A stretch of 34,474 nucleotides of DNA, taken from contig DATANR010000339.1 of the NCBI GenBank assembly GCA_036266155.1, positions 1 to 34,474 of the forward strand, read 5' to 3'. The translations under genes and the position numbers were made by a program. Source of the DNA: SIAJ01 sp036266155. GTDB lineage: Bacteria; Planctomycetota; Planctomycetia; Gemmatales; Gemmataceae. The notes under the pieces are model-generated. The model was not told the origin of the DNA. It saw only the letters and a program-made list of their open reading frames with translations, and did no database searches. Below are positions 1 through 8,901 of this stretch, piece after piece (within the stretch, counting starts at the first letter, position 1; every line of letters begins with the position of its first letter).

Positions 1-1
1 A

Positions 2-124
2 TACACCAAGCCGATGATCATCCGCCGCACCAATCGCTGGCTGCGGCGCAACGAGCTGGCGCGGTACTATCACCATCGCGCGCGTAACGCCATACCACCA
101 TTGAAGAACGAACAGCGACGGTAG
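2..124 (+). CDS. C-terminal fragment of an unidentified protein (5' end outside window)
   Basis: An open frame enters from the left edge and ends at TAG 122-124, giving 40 residues that end in KNEQRR. The segment is strongly basic, with RRTNRWLRRNELARYYHHR in its middle, and has no recognisable motif. It could be the tail of a chromosomal gene or of a transposase. It ends 18 bp before the first possible start of the truncated cytochrome gene, in a different frame, so it is not that gene's missing N-terminus unless there is a sequencing error. It is called a gene end only because the frame is open up to the window edge and the composition looks protein-like. Confidence 0.4.
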   Translation, partial: YTKPMIIRRTNRWLRRNELARYYHHRARNAIPPLKNEQRR

Positions 125-141
125 CTAGACAGTAGAACTAT

Positions 142-2001
142 TTGGTTCCGCCCGTCTCGAACAAAGTCGCCAACCTGCCGGCCACCACGAACACGCCCAA
201 CCCGCCGTTTGCTTACGAAGCCAAGAAAAAGGATTTCTCGGATTACCACAAGTACGGGGGTCTCGCGCGCGAAGGCGTGTCGTGCACCATCTGCCACCAG
301 ATCACCGGACCGGGGACCACTCCCGAAGGCCAGGCGGCCATGAAGCAGTTCTTGCTTCAGGCCGAGAAGAACAAATGGATGCCGGCGAACGACAAGATTT
401 GGAGCAACTCATTCATTTACTTCCTGGGCGACAACACGACTGGTCAATTCGAACGCAACCCGGCCAACATTCTCAATGGCCCGTTCGCCGACAACGCGAT
501 TACGCCGGTCCCCATGAAGCACTCGCTGGGCATCACCCCCAAGTTCAATTCCTTCACCGCCAACTCGGACATGTGCGGCAGTTGCCACTCGATTAACTTG
601 CCGAACATCGGGATGACGGCCGCCGAGTACCCGGTGCTCACGGCGCTGGAAAAGAACCCGGTGCTGAAGCCGTACCAGCACAGCATCGAGCAGGCGACGT
701 ACCTCGAGTGGCTCAACAGCAAGTTCGGACCTGGGGAGTTCGGGCTCACGGCGAAGAACAACAAGAGCTTCAAGAGTTGCCAGGACTGCCACATGCCCAA
801 CTCGTTCGCGACGTTGGACGGGAGCATCAAGATCAAGAACGTGGTCAGCCAGATCGCATCGATCCAGGATTCGACCTATCCCGAGGCGGAAAACAGCGCG
901 CGGCCCAAAGACATCACCGTCCCGCTACGTCGCGACTTTAAGCGCCACGAACTGGTCGGGCTGAACGCGTTCCTGATCGAGATGGCGAACCAGTTCCCGG
1001 ACATCGTCGGCGCACAAACGACCGACTACGAAACCAGCGCCACCACGGGGCCCAAGCAGGCGATCGACAACATGTTGTTGTCCGCTCAGCGCGGCGACGT
1101 CGTCACTGTTGCACCGCTCAAACCGATCGTGCAGGGCGGCAACCTGACGACCGAGGTCGCATTGACCAATCAGACCGGACACCGGTTTCCGAGCGGCGTC
1201 TCGTTTCGCCGGGCGTTCATCGAATTCGCCGTGCTCGATAAAGACGGCAAGGTGCTCTGGATCTCCGGCGACACCGATGCGGTCGGCGTCGTCACGAATG
1301 GAAGAAATGGCCCGCGGCTGGACACGGAGTTTCTCGAACACAGGACCGGCACGAACAAGCTGGCCGACTATCAGCCGCATTATCGAGTCATCACACGGCA
1401 AGACCAGGTGCAGATCTACGAAGAGCTGATCGCGGACGCCAACAACGACTTCACAACCAGCTTCGTTCACCGGGTCACGCACGTCAAAGACAATCGCCTC
1501 CTGCCGCAGGGCTGGGTGCCGTCCTTCAAGTTCGCCCAGGCGGCCGACAAAACGGGAAAGGACCCTAAGCAAGGCAAATTGTTGCTGGAGTTCATGCAGG
1601 CGACAGACCCCGAGGGGCCAAGCGTCATCGGCGGGCCGCCCCTGTTCGGCGACCGCATCGTCATTCCGAACAACGGCGACAGCGCGCAAACCACCTACAC
1701 GGCGGACCCGAATTTCGTCGACACCAACATTGGCTCGGACTCGCTCGTCTACCGCATCCCGCTGGCCGACATCAAGGGTACGCCGGCCACTGTGCGGGCA
1801 ACGGTCTATTCCCAGTCGTTCATGCCGTTCTGGTTTCACCAGCGCTTCAAGTTGGCGGCCGAGGCGAAGGCGGCCGGCTTGAACACACCCGAGACCGACC
1901 GACTGTTCTACATGGCGAGCCGACTCAAACTGGAAGGGACGCAGTTGGCGAATTGGAAGCTACCCCTGGTGAGCACCTCTGCGCCAGTGTTGCCGAAGTA
2001 A
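142..2001 (+). CDS. Multihaem c-type cytochrome (cytochrome c554-like), probably 5'-truncated
   Basis: The 619-residue product has three CxxCH haem-attachment motifs: CTICH (C48, C51, H52), CGSCH (C145, C148, H149) and CQDCH (C213, C216, H217). Each would bind one covalent c-type haem. Further His residues could serve as distal ligands. The remaining roughly 380 residues look like a beta-rich domain without more haem motifs. Proteins of this type work outside the cytoplasmic membrane in electron transfer and need a Sec signal, but no signal peptide is visible: the frame opens right after an in-frame TAG at 133-135, and the first start is a TTG at 142 with no convincing ribosome-binding site. 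I infer that the N-terminus, probably including a signal and perhaps another haem site, was lost by rearrangement or frameshift. The gene converges on the minus-strand gene at 2003, with only one base between the stop codons. Confidence 0.75.
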   Translation: MVPPVSNKVANLPATTNTPNPPFAYEAKKKDFSDYHKYGGLAREGVSCTICHQITGPGTTPEGQAAMKQFLLQAEKNKWMPANDKIWSNSFIYFLGDNTTGQFERNPANILNGPFADNAITPVPMKHSLGITPKFNSFTANSDMCGSCHSINLPNIGMTAAEYPVLTALEKNPVLKPYQHSIEQATYLEWLNSKFGPGEFGLTAKNNKSFKSCQDCHMPNSFATLDGSIKIKNVVSQIASIQDSTYPEAENSARPKDITVPLRRDFKRHELVGLNAFLIEMANQFPDIVGAQTTDYETSATTGPKQAIDNMLLSAQRGDVVTVAPLKPIVQGGNLTTEVALTNQTGHRFPSGVSFRRAFIEFAVLDKDGKVLWISGDTDAVGVVTNGRNGPRLDTEFLEHRTGTNKLADYQPHYRVITRQDQVQIYEELIADANNDFTTSFVHRVTHVKDNRLLPQGWVPSFKFAQAADKTGKDPKQGKLLLEFMQATDPEGPSVIGGPPLFGDRIVIPNNGDSAQTTYTADPNFVDTNIGSDSLVYRIPLADIKGTPATVRATVYSQSFMPFWFHQRFKLAAEAKAAGLNTPETDRLFYMASRLKLEGTQLANWKLPLVSTSAPVLPK

Positions 2002-2002
2002 G

Positions 2003-2908
2003 TCAATTTGCCGCGCGGAACGAATCGAAGAAGGTGCCCTTGATCTTCTCGTCCATCTTCCCGCGGGCGGCGCTGAGCACCAGGACGTAGAGCTTTCCAC
2101 CGGATGGGGCCAAGCGCAGCACCATGTAGTCGTTCCCACCCCATTTGGCATCCTCATGTGCGATTTCCAACTCGGCCCCCGGGAGGCCGCCGACCGAGAC
2201 TTCGCGTTCGGCCAGGACCTTCTGGAAGAAGAAAACAGATGGGTCAACCTCGTTGAGTAGCCGACGGAGGCCGGCGGCATCCGTTGGGAGCGCCCGCTGG
2301 CCGAAGTCGAAGACGACGGCCGTGAACTCATGCGTCCCGTCCCCAGTGATCGACGCCCACCGCACAGGCGAGCGGACGGTCCCCTTGACTGCTTCACCTT
2401 TTTCGTTGCGGACCGGGGCACCGGGCATCTGGACACGGAACCCATCCGCCGCACCGATCTCCTTCCAGCCTTGCGGAGCCCCGACGGACGTGCCCGCCGG
2501 TGTCGTCGGACCGTCCTTGTTCTTGCCCGTCAGGAAGTAGACTGCCGCCGCGCCACCTCCGAGCAGCACGAATGCTCCCACTCCAACTGCAATCCAAATG
2601 AGCGGTGACGGTCCCTTCTTGCGACCACCCTTGCTTTTCCGGGAACCCTTACCCGAATGTGGGCGATTTGCTCGCGCTGGTTTGCTGTGCGGACGCTCGT
2701 CCGAGTCTTGCTCGTCGGCATCATCGGAGTCGTCTCGTGCCCGGCTGGCCCGGGATGCGCGATCAGGGTCCGGCGAGGAGGCGTCGAGTGGGCGCACTCG
2801 GACCATCTCGTCGCACTTCGGGCAGCGAATGCGCTTTCCAACCGAAGACTTCGGCACCGACAATTTCGCCCTGCATTCTGGGCAAGGGAAGGAGAGAGAA
2901 ACGGCCAC
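2003..2908 (-). CDS. Zinc-ribbon, single-pass membrane protein of unknown function
   Basis: The start chosen is GTG at 2908, preceded by GGAG about 7 nt upstream; this gives 301 residues. The frame stays open far upstream (to 3598), but that extension runs antisense to the gene at 3101 and has no homology-like features. Residues 9-32 form a zinc ribbon (C9, C12, C29, C32; CPEC and CPKC), as in the short MJ0042-type finger common at planctomycete N-termini. Residues 40-100 are Ser/Arg/Lys/Asp-rich and probably disordered. Residues about 102-126 (SPLIWIAVGVGAFVLLGGGA onward) are one transmembrane helix. The 170-residue C-terminal domain would lie outside the membrane and is rich in beta-type segments, with no catalytic motif that I recognise. 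This ribbon, linker, helix and ectodomain plan also occurs in the kinase at 18707. A sensing or scaffolding role is inference. Confidence 0.75.
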   Translation of the reverse strand: MAVSLSFPCPECRAKLSVPKSSVGKRIRCPKCDEMVRVRPLDASSPDPDRASRASRARDDSDDADEQDSDERPHSKPARANRPHSGKGSRKSKGGRKKGPSPLIWIAVGVGAFVLLGGGAAAVYFLTGKNKDGPTTPAGTSVGAPQGWKEIGAADGFRVQMPGAPVRNEKGEAVKGTVRSPVRWASITGDGTHEFTAVVFDFGQRALPTDAAGLRRLLNEVDPSVFFFQKVLAEREVSVGGLPGAELEIAHEDAKWGGNDYMVLRLAPSGGKLYVLVLSAARGKMDEKIKGTFFDSFRAAN

Positions 2909-3100
2909 AGGTGGGCTCCGCGGGGGAATTGACTGAAGATGATGCGATCGATTCTTCCGTGTTGTATTTGTTTTTTCGTTGCCGAGAAAGGAGGATGCAC
3001 ATAATGACGACCGGAGATTTTTGCCTGCGCGACCGAGTCGGTTCCCGCTCGTAATCCATCGAGGCATTGATGGAAGCGCTTGTCCATTCGAGAGGTAATC

Positions 3101-3715
3101 ATGACTCAATTTCAACGGTTTCAAGTGAAGGCGTTTACCCTGGCGACCCTGACGCTTCTGGCGGCTAGCTTTCCGTCTCACGCCGAACAATTCGTGCTGC
3201 TCGACGTCACCTTCACCTTTACCAAGGAAGACGCCGACAACTCCAAGCCCAGCAAGTCGCACTACTACGTCCGCGACAAGGGGCTTAATGCCGAGCGGCC
3301 CAAGGACTGGACGAGTCCGGTCGACTATCGCAATGGCACCGTTCACATCCGGACCGAGGTGCTGGAGAAACCGGCGGGCGGCGCACCGACCACCTGGTCG
3401 CTCTGTTACATCCCGAACAAGGGGCTCAAAAGCGGGTACGGCTGCACCGGCACCGACGTGTACAAGGAAAAGGGCGTGTACGAGAAGGACGTGAAGATGA
3501 CTTCCTTCTGGCAGAACGACAACATCGTCTGGGAGCAAGGCATCAAGGAGATGCATCTGGTCATGAAGGACGACAGCGGCGGCAACGGGCACGTCCACAA
3601 GCGGACCGACCCGGAGAAGTTTTTCCCAACCAAGATGCGAATCACCATGGTCCAGGTGGCGAAGGGTTCCACTTATGATTCGAAGCTGGTGCCGAGTCTG
3701 AACGAAAAAAAGTGA
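3101..3715 (+). CDS. Secreted protein of unknown function
   Basis: The product is 204 residues from ATG 3101, which has GAGG 6 nt upstream. An ATG at 3080 in the same frame is less likely because the signal peptide fits the later start. Residues 1-29 form a Sec signal peptide: basic start (QRFQVK), hydrophobic core (AFTLATLTLLAASF) and cleavage near SHA-EQ. The mature domain of about 175 residues is rich in aromatic and charged residues, has two Cys (in LCYIP and YGCTG) that could form a disulfide, and carries several Lys/Asp-rich loops. I do not recognise the family. The gene is divergent from the zinc-ribbon gene at 2908, with about 190 bp between the two starts that must hold both promoters, although I could not pick a clear -35/-10 pair. 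Confidence 0.8.
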   Translation: MTQFQRFQVKAFTLATLTLLAASFPSHAEQFVLLDVTFTFTKEDADNSKPSKSHYYVRDKGLNAERPKDWTSPVDYRNGTVHIRTEVLEKPAGGAPTTWSLCYIPNKGLKSGYGCTGTDVYKEKGVYEKDVKMTSFWQNDNIVWEQGIKEMHLVMKDDSGGNGHVHKRTDPEKFFPTKMRITMVQVAKGSTYDSKLVPSLNEKK

Positions 3716-3960
3716 CTCTTGACGCAGATAGTGACACTGCCTTTCGGATGGATCAGGTGGGCCCTCGCGCTACGGCTCTTTCATAGCCGTCGTGCCGACG
3801 TTACGACCTTACGGCAAGTGGAACCACGAACACATACAACTGAATGCAACAAATCGTGCTCGGACAACGGTGTGAGCACTCCTGCAATCAGACACAAGTG
3901 TGTCTGATTGCGCAATGATTCCCGGGTACGCACGTAAGAACTCGAGTGTCCTGAAAGCCG
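3716..3960. promoter_or_regulatory. 245-bp leader region upstream of the large kinase gene
   Basis: No convincing gene lies here; the 62-codon frame starting at 3719 has no ribosome-binding site or motif. The notable element is the perfect hairpin listed at 3884-3911. The start codon at 3961 has only a weak GAAAG-like ribosome-binding site. A promoter probably lies in this stretch, but I could not assign -35/-10 boxes. Confidence 0.35.
3884..3911. promoter_or_regulatory. Perfect 12-bp inverted repeat with 4-nt loop
   Basis: Arms 3884-3895 (GCAATCAGACAC) and 3900-3911 (GTGTCTGATTGC) are exact reverse complements around the loop AAGT. The element sits 49 bp before the ATG at 3961. No T-run follows it, so it is unlikely to be an intrinsic terminator. 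The symmetry suits a dimeric repressor operator or a hairpin in the 5' leader of the mRNA. Confidence 0.6.
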
Positions 3961-6900
3961 ATGGGGACTGACGACAACCTGCTCGACGATTTGGAGGATC
4001 GATGGCTGGAGGCCGCCGAGGCCGGTCGGCAATTGGCGGCAGGCGAACTCTGTGCCGATCGCCCCGACCTGTTGTCGGCCCTGGAGGAACGACTCATTCC
4101 TCTCCGACAGGTGCATCGACTGTTGAGAGGTGCGAGTGCTGTCCAAGAGACCGTGTCGGCCGTGGGCGCCAATTCTCATCCGTCAAATGTGTCGTTGACG
4201 CAGACGTACAATTCGAACTCCGCCGACCCCATTGCTGACGATCGAGCCTTTATCATCGGCCGGTATCGCGTTGACCGGTTGCTCGGGAAGGGCAGCTTCG
4301 GTCGGGTGTTTTTGGGCTATGACGGACTGTTACAGCGGTTCGTGGCGATCAAGGTGCCACATCGGCGGCTCGTCTCGCGCCCGGAACAAGCCGCGGCTTA
4401 TCTGACTGAAGCGCAATTGGTGGCTTCTCTCGATCACCCCAACATCGTGCCGGTGTTCGACGTCGGTAGTACCAAGGAGTGGCCATGCTTCGTGGTCTCG
4501 AAGTTCATTGATGGCTCCGACCTGGCCACCCGTCTCAAGCGTACGCCGCCACTACCAATCCTTGAAGCCATCAACCTGGTGGCCGGTGTGGCGGATGCCT
4601 TGCACTACGCCCATACACGTGGGTTGGTCCATCGCGACGTCAAACCCGGCAACATCCTTCTCGATGGCGGTGGTCGGCCCTACGCAGCGGACTTCGGCCT
4701 TGCGTTGCGTGAGCAGGATGTGGGCACGGGGCCCCGCTTCGCAGGCACGCCGGCGTATATGAGCCCGGAACAGGCGCGCGGAGAAGGGCATCGCGTGGAT
4801 GGTCGGAGTGATGTCTTCAGCCTGGGCGTAGTTCTGTACGAACTCCTGACGAGTCGGCGGCCATTCGGCGCTGAAACGGAGGACGAACTGCGGGAGCAGA
4901 TCGCTCAAACCGAGCCCCGTCCTCCGCGTCAGGTCAACGAGCGCATCCCGCCGGCGATTGAACGCATTTGCCTCAAAGCGATCTCCAAGCGTGCCACGGA
5001 CCGGTACCCGACCGCCAAGGACATGGCCGACGACCTGCGCCACGCCGCCGACCCACTTCAGCCCGCGCCAGCTTTTGGGCCAATCGTTGCCGACTCGGTC
5101 AAGCCAGCCGCCGCCGAGGCACCGTCGGCGCCTGTCGTTCCAAAGGGGTTGCGGTCGTTCGACGCCGGCGACGCCGATTTCTTTTTGGATCTCATTCCGG
5201 GCCCGCGCGACCGCAACGGCCTGCCCGATATGATCCGGTTCTGGAAGAGCCGAATTGAGGAAATTGACGGCGACCAGACCTTCTCCGTTGGTCTGCTGTA
5301 CGGTCCATCCGGTTGCGGCAAGTCGTCGTTCGTCAAGGCCGGGCTGTTGCCGCGATTGGCTGCGCACGTCCGGACGATTTATTTAGAGGCGACGCACGAT
5401 CTCCAAGCTCGCCTTCGACAGCGGCTGGTACGGAGGCACCCGCGCCTTCGCGAATGCCGCGGACTGGGCCAGGTGCTGGCGCGCATCCGGCGCGGCGACT
5501 CCGGGCGCGAAGGCGAAAAGACGTTGATTGTGGTGGACCAATTCGAGCAATGGTTGCACGCTCATCCCAGCGGTGAGGATGTCGAGTTAACCCGAGCACT
5601 TCGTCAATGCGACGGAGCCCGACTCCAGTGCCTGCTCTTGGTACGGGACGACTATTGGGGGCCGGCGTCCCGCTTCATGCGCGAGCTTGAGTCCCCGGTG
5701 TCCGACGGCCAGAACGCGGCCGCCGTGGACCTGTTTACTCCGGCCCACGCACACAAAGTTCTCACAGCGTTTGGACAAGCATACGGAACTCTGCCGGGAC
5801 CGGACCAGCATCTAAGGGCCGAGCAAACCGCCTTTCTCGATCGCGCCGTGGGCGAGTTGACAGAAGGCGGCTGGGTGATTCCCGTACAGCTCGCACTCTT
5901 CGCGGACATGCTCAGGCACCGCGACTGGACACTCGCGACCTTGCGCGCCGTCGGTGGCGCGACTGGGGTAGGCGTCGCATTTCTCGAAGAAAACTTTGCA
6001 TCCGCGACAGCGCCACCGGAGCAACGCGTGCATGGTGAGGCCGTTCGTGACGTGTTGGCGGCGCTGGTGCCGGAGCCGGGGACTGACATTCGCGGGCACG
6101 TACGGTCTCGAAGTGATCTGCTTGAAAAGTCCGGCTACCAGCGCACGCCCGACCGATTTGATGACCTCGTCCGGGTCCTGGCTGGCAATACGCGATTACT
6201 GACGCCCGTCGCCAAGGAAAGTGCGGACAGCACCATTGGTCCAGCGACCGCGAGCGTACCGGAGGAAGGGTCGTTTCAGCTGACCCACGATTACATGGTC
6301 CCTTCGATTCGCGAGTGGTTGGCTCGCGGGCAACAGCAAACGCGCCGTGGCCGGGCCGAGTTGAAGCTTGGCGAACGCACTTGCTTGTGGCAGGCCAAGC
6401 CGGAACGTCGGCAGCTACCGTCGCTATTCGAGTGGCTCTCCATCCGCATGTATACGCACCGCCGGTTGTGGAATGCTGCCCAGCGGCGGATGATGCATGC
6501 CGCGGCCCGGCGGCACTTGATGTTGGTGTCCCAGGGAGTGTTGCTCATCGCGCTGTTTATGGCGGTCGGATTCGCCGTGCGTGGTCGGATTGTTCGCGAA
6601 CAAGCGTCGGTTCAGGCCGATGGACTGGTGCGGCGGTTGCTTGACGCCAACGTCACCGAAACTCCCAAAGTGATCGGTGAAATGGACGGGTATCGGGAGT
6701 GGGTCGATCCAATCCTGCAAAAGGAGTTGGCCGCTTCGGGCGCTCGGCCGGAGCGCCGACTCCGGGCTCGGTTGGCACTTCTCCCGATTGATCCCGGACA
6801 AATCGAGCCTCTTCGAGATGCTCTGCTCGACGCCAATCCGGATGAGTTCCTGGTCATCCGGGACGCGCTGACCCCACACAGTGACGTCCTAATCGCAGGG

Positions 6901-8544
6901 CTATGGGAGCAGCTTGAGTCGACCAACGGCGACGCGCGCCGGCGCTTCCGGGCGGCCGGCGCTCTGGCCGCGTTCGATCCCGCCGATCTCCGCTGGAAAA
7001 CCCATGCTTCGTGGGTGACCGGGCATCTGGTCGCCCAGCCTTCGCTCTTGCTGCCTCGTTGGGTTGAAGCGCTGCGGCCAGTCAAGGACCTTTTGTCGCC
7101 AGCTCTTGCCGATCTCATTCGTGCACGTCCCGCGGCTGCCTCATCAACGGTCGTCGCAGAGATTCTGGCCGATTATGCAGCCGACCAGCCCGAAGTCTTG
7201 GCCGAAGCGCTGGGAAATGCCAAGCAGGATCAATTTGCCATCTTCTTTGCCCGGCTTGAATCTCGACCCGCGGAGGCGATCACAGTCCTGAATGCCGCTT
7301 TTGATCGGGCACGGATTGCCGACGTCCCACCGAATGAAAAGGCCTCCCGCGAGGCGAATCTGGCAATCGCGCTGCTTCGCCTCGGCAATGCTGACCGCGT
7401 TTGGCCAATGTTGAAGTCTTCACCCGACCCGCGTGCCCGCAGCTTCGCCATCGATCGATTTGCGACGCTCGGCTGCGCGCCGACCGCATTTCTTGCTCGC
7501 TTGAACGACGAATCCGACCCGTCGACCCGGGCTGCGTTGTGGTTGGGCCTCGGGGGATTCGATCAACGAGCGATTCCGCCTGAACGACGTGCCGAAATCC
7601 TCCCACGAATTCTGGCCGCGTACCGGCAGGATCCAAACGCTTCCGTGCATGCGGCCGCCTGGTGGCTGCTTGGGCAATGGGGCGCCCGGCCGGCCGACCC
7701 GTTGGTCGTCGGTTCGGTCCCCGATCGCGAGTGGTCCGTCAATTCGATCGGGCAAACACTGGTACGGATTGCTGGCCCGGTCGAGTTCAAAATGGGCGCC
7801 CCGCCCAACGAGCTGGGGACTGTTCAGGACATCGAGAAACAGCGTACAGTTCGGATCGAGAAGTCCTACGAGATCGGCATGACGAAGGTGACCGTCGGCC
7901 AGTATCGCCTGTTCTTGGAGGCCCAGCGACGTCTCGATGGCAACGCGCCTTCTCCTGAGCAACCGGTTCCTGATCCCGAAGTACCCATTACCAAGCTGAC
8001 CTGGTATGAGGCCGCCGCCTTCTGCAATTGGTTGAGCGCATCCGAAGGGCTACCGGCGAGCGAGTGGTGTTACCAGCCGAACAAAGATGGTAAATATGCT
8101 CAAGGGATGACCGTGGTGGCGCAGTATCGAGGGAAGAAGGGCTATCGGCTGCCGACGTCGGGCGAGTGGGAGTACGCTTGCCGGGGCGGCGCCACAACGA
8201 GCCGTTGCTACGGCGACGACAACGAACTGCTGCCGAGCTACGCGTGGTTCGTGCTGAACGCCCTGGACGGGCCGGCCGCCGTCGCGCGCCTGCGGCCCAA
8301 TGCGTTCGGACTGTTCGATGTGCACGGCAATGGGCCGGAGTGGTGCCAAAACCAGTTTTCGCAGACCGCCGAGCAACAAGCTGGAAATGTGGATGTCGAG
8401 ACCGTATTGGACAAGGATTACCGCGAGGTACGGGGTGGCAAACCGACGAGCAATGCCGCCTCCATCCGATCGGCCAAGCGTTACAGCGACCGGCCAACGA
8501 TCATGGATGGCGGCGGGTTTCGCGTCGTCCGCGGGGCGCCGTGA
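3961..8544 (+). CDS. Ser/Thr protein kinase / STAND NTPase / TM / FGE-like fusion
   Basis: The 1527-residue product has several modules. Residues 1-95 are the short helical lead-in typical of planctomycete kinases. Residues about 101-360 are a complete Hanks-type kinase: glycine loop GKGSFG at 109-114, ATP Lys K131, HRDVKPGN with catalytic D226, DFG at 244-246, then GTPAYMSPEQ. Residues about 395-830 are a STAND-type NTPase with Walker A GPSGCGKS at 448-455 and Walker B LIVVDQFE ending at D526. A transmembrane helix lies at about 853-873. Residues 875-1255 are helical and repeat-like (HEAT-like). Residues about 1258-1527 have the FGE/SUMF1 fold (NWLSASEGLP, RLPTSGEWEYACRGG, NAFGLFDVHGN). The segment that carries the two redox Cys of true formylglycine enzymes reads RGGKPTSNAASIRSAKR (1491-1507) and has none, so it is probably a binding domain. 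By topology the kinase and NTPase are cytoplasmic and the last two modules are outside. Confidence 0.9.
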   Translation: MGTDDNLLDDLEDRWLEAAEAGRQLAAGELCADRPDLLSALEERLIPLRQVHRLLRGASAVQETVSAVGANSHPSNVSLTQTYNSNSADPIADDRAFIIGRYRVDRLLGKGSFGRVFLGYDGLLQRFVAIKVPHRRLVSRPEQAAAYLTEAQLVASLDHPNIVPVFDVGSTKEWPCFVVSKFIDGSDLATRLKRTPPLPILEAINLVAGVADALHYAHTRGLVHRDVKPGNILLDGGGRPYAADFGLALREQDVGTGPRFAGTPAYMSPEQARGEGHRVDGRSDVFSLGVVLYELLTSRRPFGAETEDELREQIAQTEPRPPRQVNERIPPAIERICLKAISKRATDRYPTAKDMADDLRHAADPLQPAPAFGPIVADSVKPAAAEAPSAPVVPKGLRSFDAGDADFFLDLIPGPRDRNGLPDMIRFWKSRIEEIDGDQTFSVGLLYGPSGCGKSSFVKAGLLPRLAAHVRTIYLEATHDLQARLRQRLVRRHPRLRECRGLGQVLARIRRGDSGREGEKTLIVVDQFEQWLHAHPSGEDVELTRALRQCDGARLQCLLLVRDDYWGPASRFMRELESPVSDGQNAAAVDLFTPAHAHKVLTAFGQAYGTLPGPDQHLRAEQTAFLDRAVGELTEGGWVIPVQLALFADMLRHRDWTLATLRAVGGATGVGVAFLEENFASATAPPEQRVHGEAVRDVLAALVPEPGTDIRGHVRSRSDLLEKSGYQRTPDRFDDLVRVLAGNTRLLTPVAKESADSTIGPATASVPEEGSFQLTHDYMVPSIREWLARGQQQTRRGRAELKLGERTCLWQAKPERRQLPSLFEWLSIRMYTHRRLWNAAQRRMMHAAARRHLMLVSQGVLLIALFMAVGFAVRGRIVREQASVQADGLVRRLLDANVTETPKVIGEMDGYREWVDPILQKELAASGARPERRLRARLALLPIDPGQIEPLRDALLDANPDEFLVIRDALTPHSDVLIAGLWEQLESTNGDARRRFRAAGALAAFDPADLRWKTHASWVTGHLVAQPSLLLPRWVEALRPVKDLLSPALADLIRARPAAASSTVVAEILADYAADQPEVLAEALGNAKQDQFAIFFARLESRPAEAITVLNAAFDRARIADVPPNEKASREANLAIALLRLGNADRVWPMLKSSPDPRARSFAIDRFATLGCAPTAFLARLNDESDPSTRAALWLGLGGFDQRAIPPERRAEILPRILAAYRQDPNASVHAAAWWLLGQWGARPADPLVVGSVPDREWSVNSIGQTLVRIAGPVEFKMGAPPNELGTVQDIEKQRTVRIEKSYEIGMTKVTVGQYRLFLEAQRRLDGNAPSPEQPVPDPEVPITKLTWYEAAAFCNWLSASEGLPASEWCYQPNKDGKYAQGMTVVAQYRGKKGYRLPTSGEWEYACRGGATTSRCYGDDNELLPSYAWFVLNALDGPAAVARLRPNAFGLFDVHGNGPEWCQNQFSQTAEQQAGNVDVETVLDKDYREVRGGKPTSNAASIRSAKRYSDRPTIMDGGGFRVVRGAP

Positions 8545-8571
8545 TCGCCGGTTGAAGAGTCGTTAGCAAAC

Positions 8572-8901
8572 TCAATACTTGGCCTTGACGGGCGGCCGGA
8601 TTTTCTCGTCCGATGCATTGGAGCTCGACGAAGCGTCCAGAGAGGAAGACGAAGACGATGAATTACTGGTCGCAATGACCCCGCTGGACGAACTGGACGC
8701 GCTGGATTCGCTCGATTCCTCTACGTCCGAAGATGACGAACTCGACGAATGAACCGACGACACGTTAAAGGACGAGGACGAACTGGAACTGCGACTTGAG
8801 GATGAGGAAAGCGATGAACTGGATACGCTCGAAGACCGCGACGAGGATGACGACGAAGTTGTGGAAGAGGACGAAGACGAATTGTTGTCGGTATTGGGCA
8901 T
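8572..8901 (-). CDS. Small serine-rich low-complexity protein
   Basis: This ORF encodes 109 residues, more than half of them Ser, in long runs broken by Asp/Glu, Thr, Val and Leu. It ends in a short non-repetitive basic tail (EKIRPPVKAKY). The Ser residues use a mixture of TCG, TCC, TCA, TCT, AGT and AGC. This argues for selection on protein sequence rather than simple expansion of a triplet. The ATG at 8901 has a weak AGGTG sequence about 5 nt upstream. The gene converges on the kinase gene that ends at 8544. No signal peptide or domain is present. It could be a multi-site phosphorylation target or a linker-like protein, but that is speculation. A chance frame in GA-rich DNA cannot be excluded, since the opposite strand reads as Asp/Glu-rich in another frame. 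Confidence 0.5.
   Translation of the reverse strand: MPNTDNNSSSSSSTTSSSSSSRSSSVSSSSLSSSSSRSSSSSSSFNVSSVHSSSSSSSDVEESSESSASSSSSGVIATSNSSSSSSSLDASSSSNASDEKIRPPVKAKY

Noticed and set aside
925..1839. Minus-strand open frame of 304 codons
   Set aside because: Antisense shadow of the cytochrome gene, which carries the haem motifs.
2909..3598. Minus-strand extension of the zinc-ribbon gene to 531 residues
   Set aside because: It runs antisense through the secreted-protein gene at 3101 and has no motif; the GTG at 2908 with GGAG upstream gives a sensible zinc-ribbon start.
7741..8544. Functional formylglycine-generating enzyme
   Set aside because: The segment expected to carry the two active Cys (1491-1507) contains none, so enzymatic activity is not supported.
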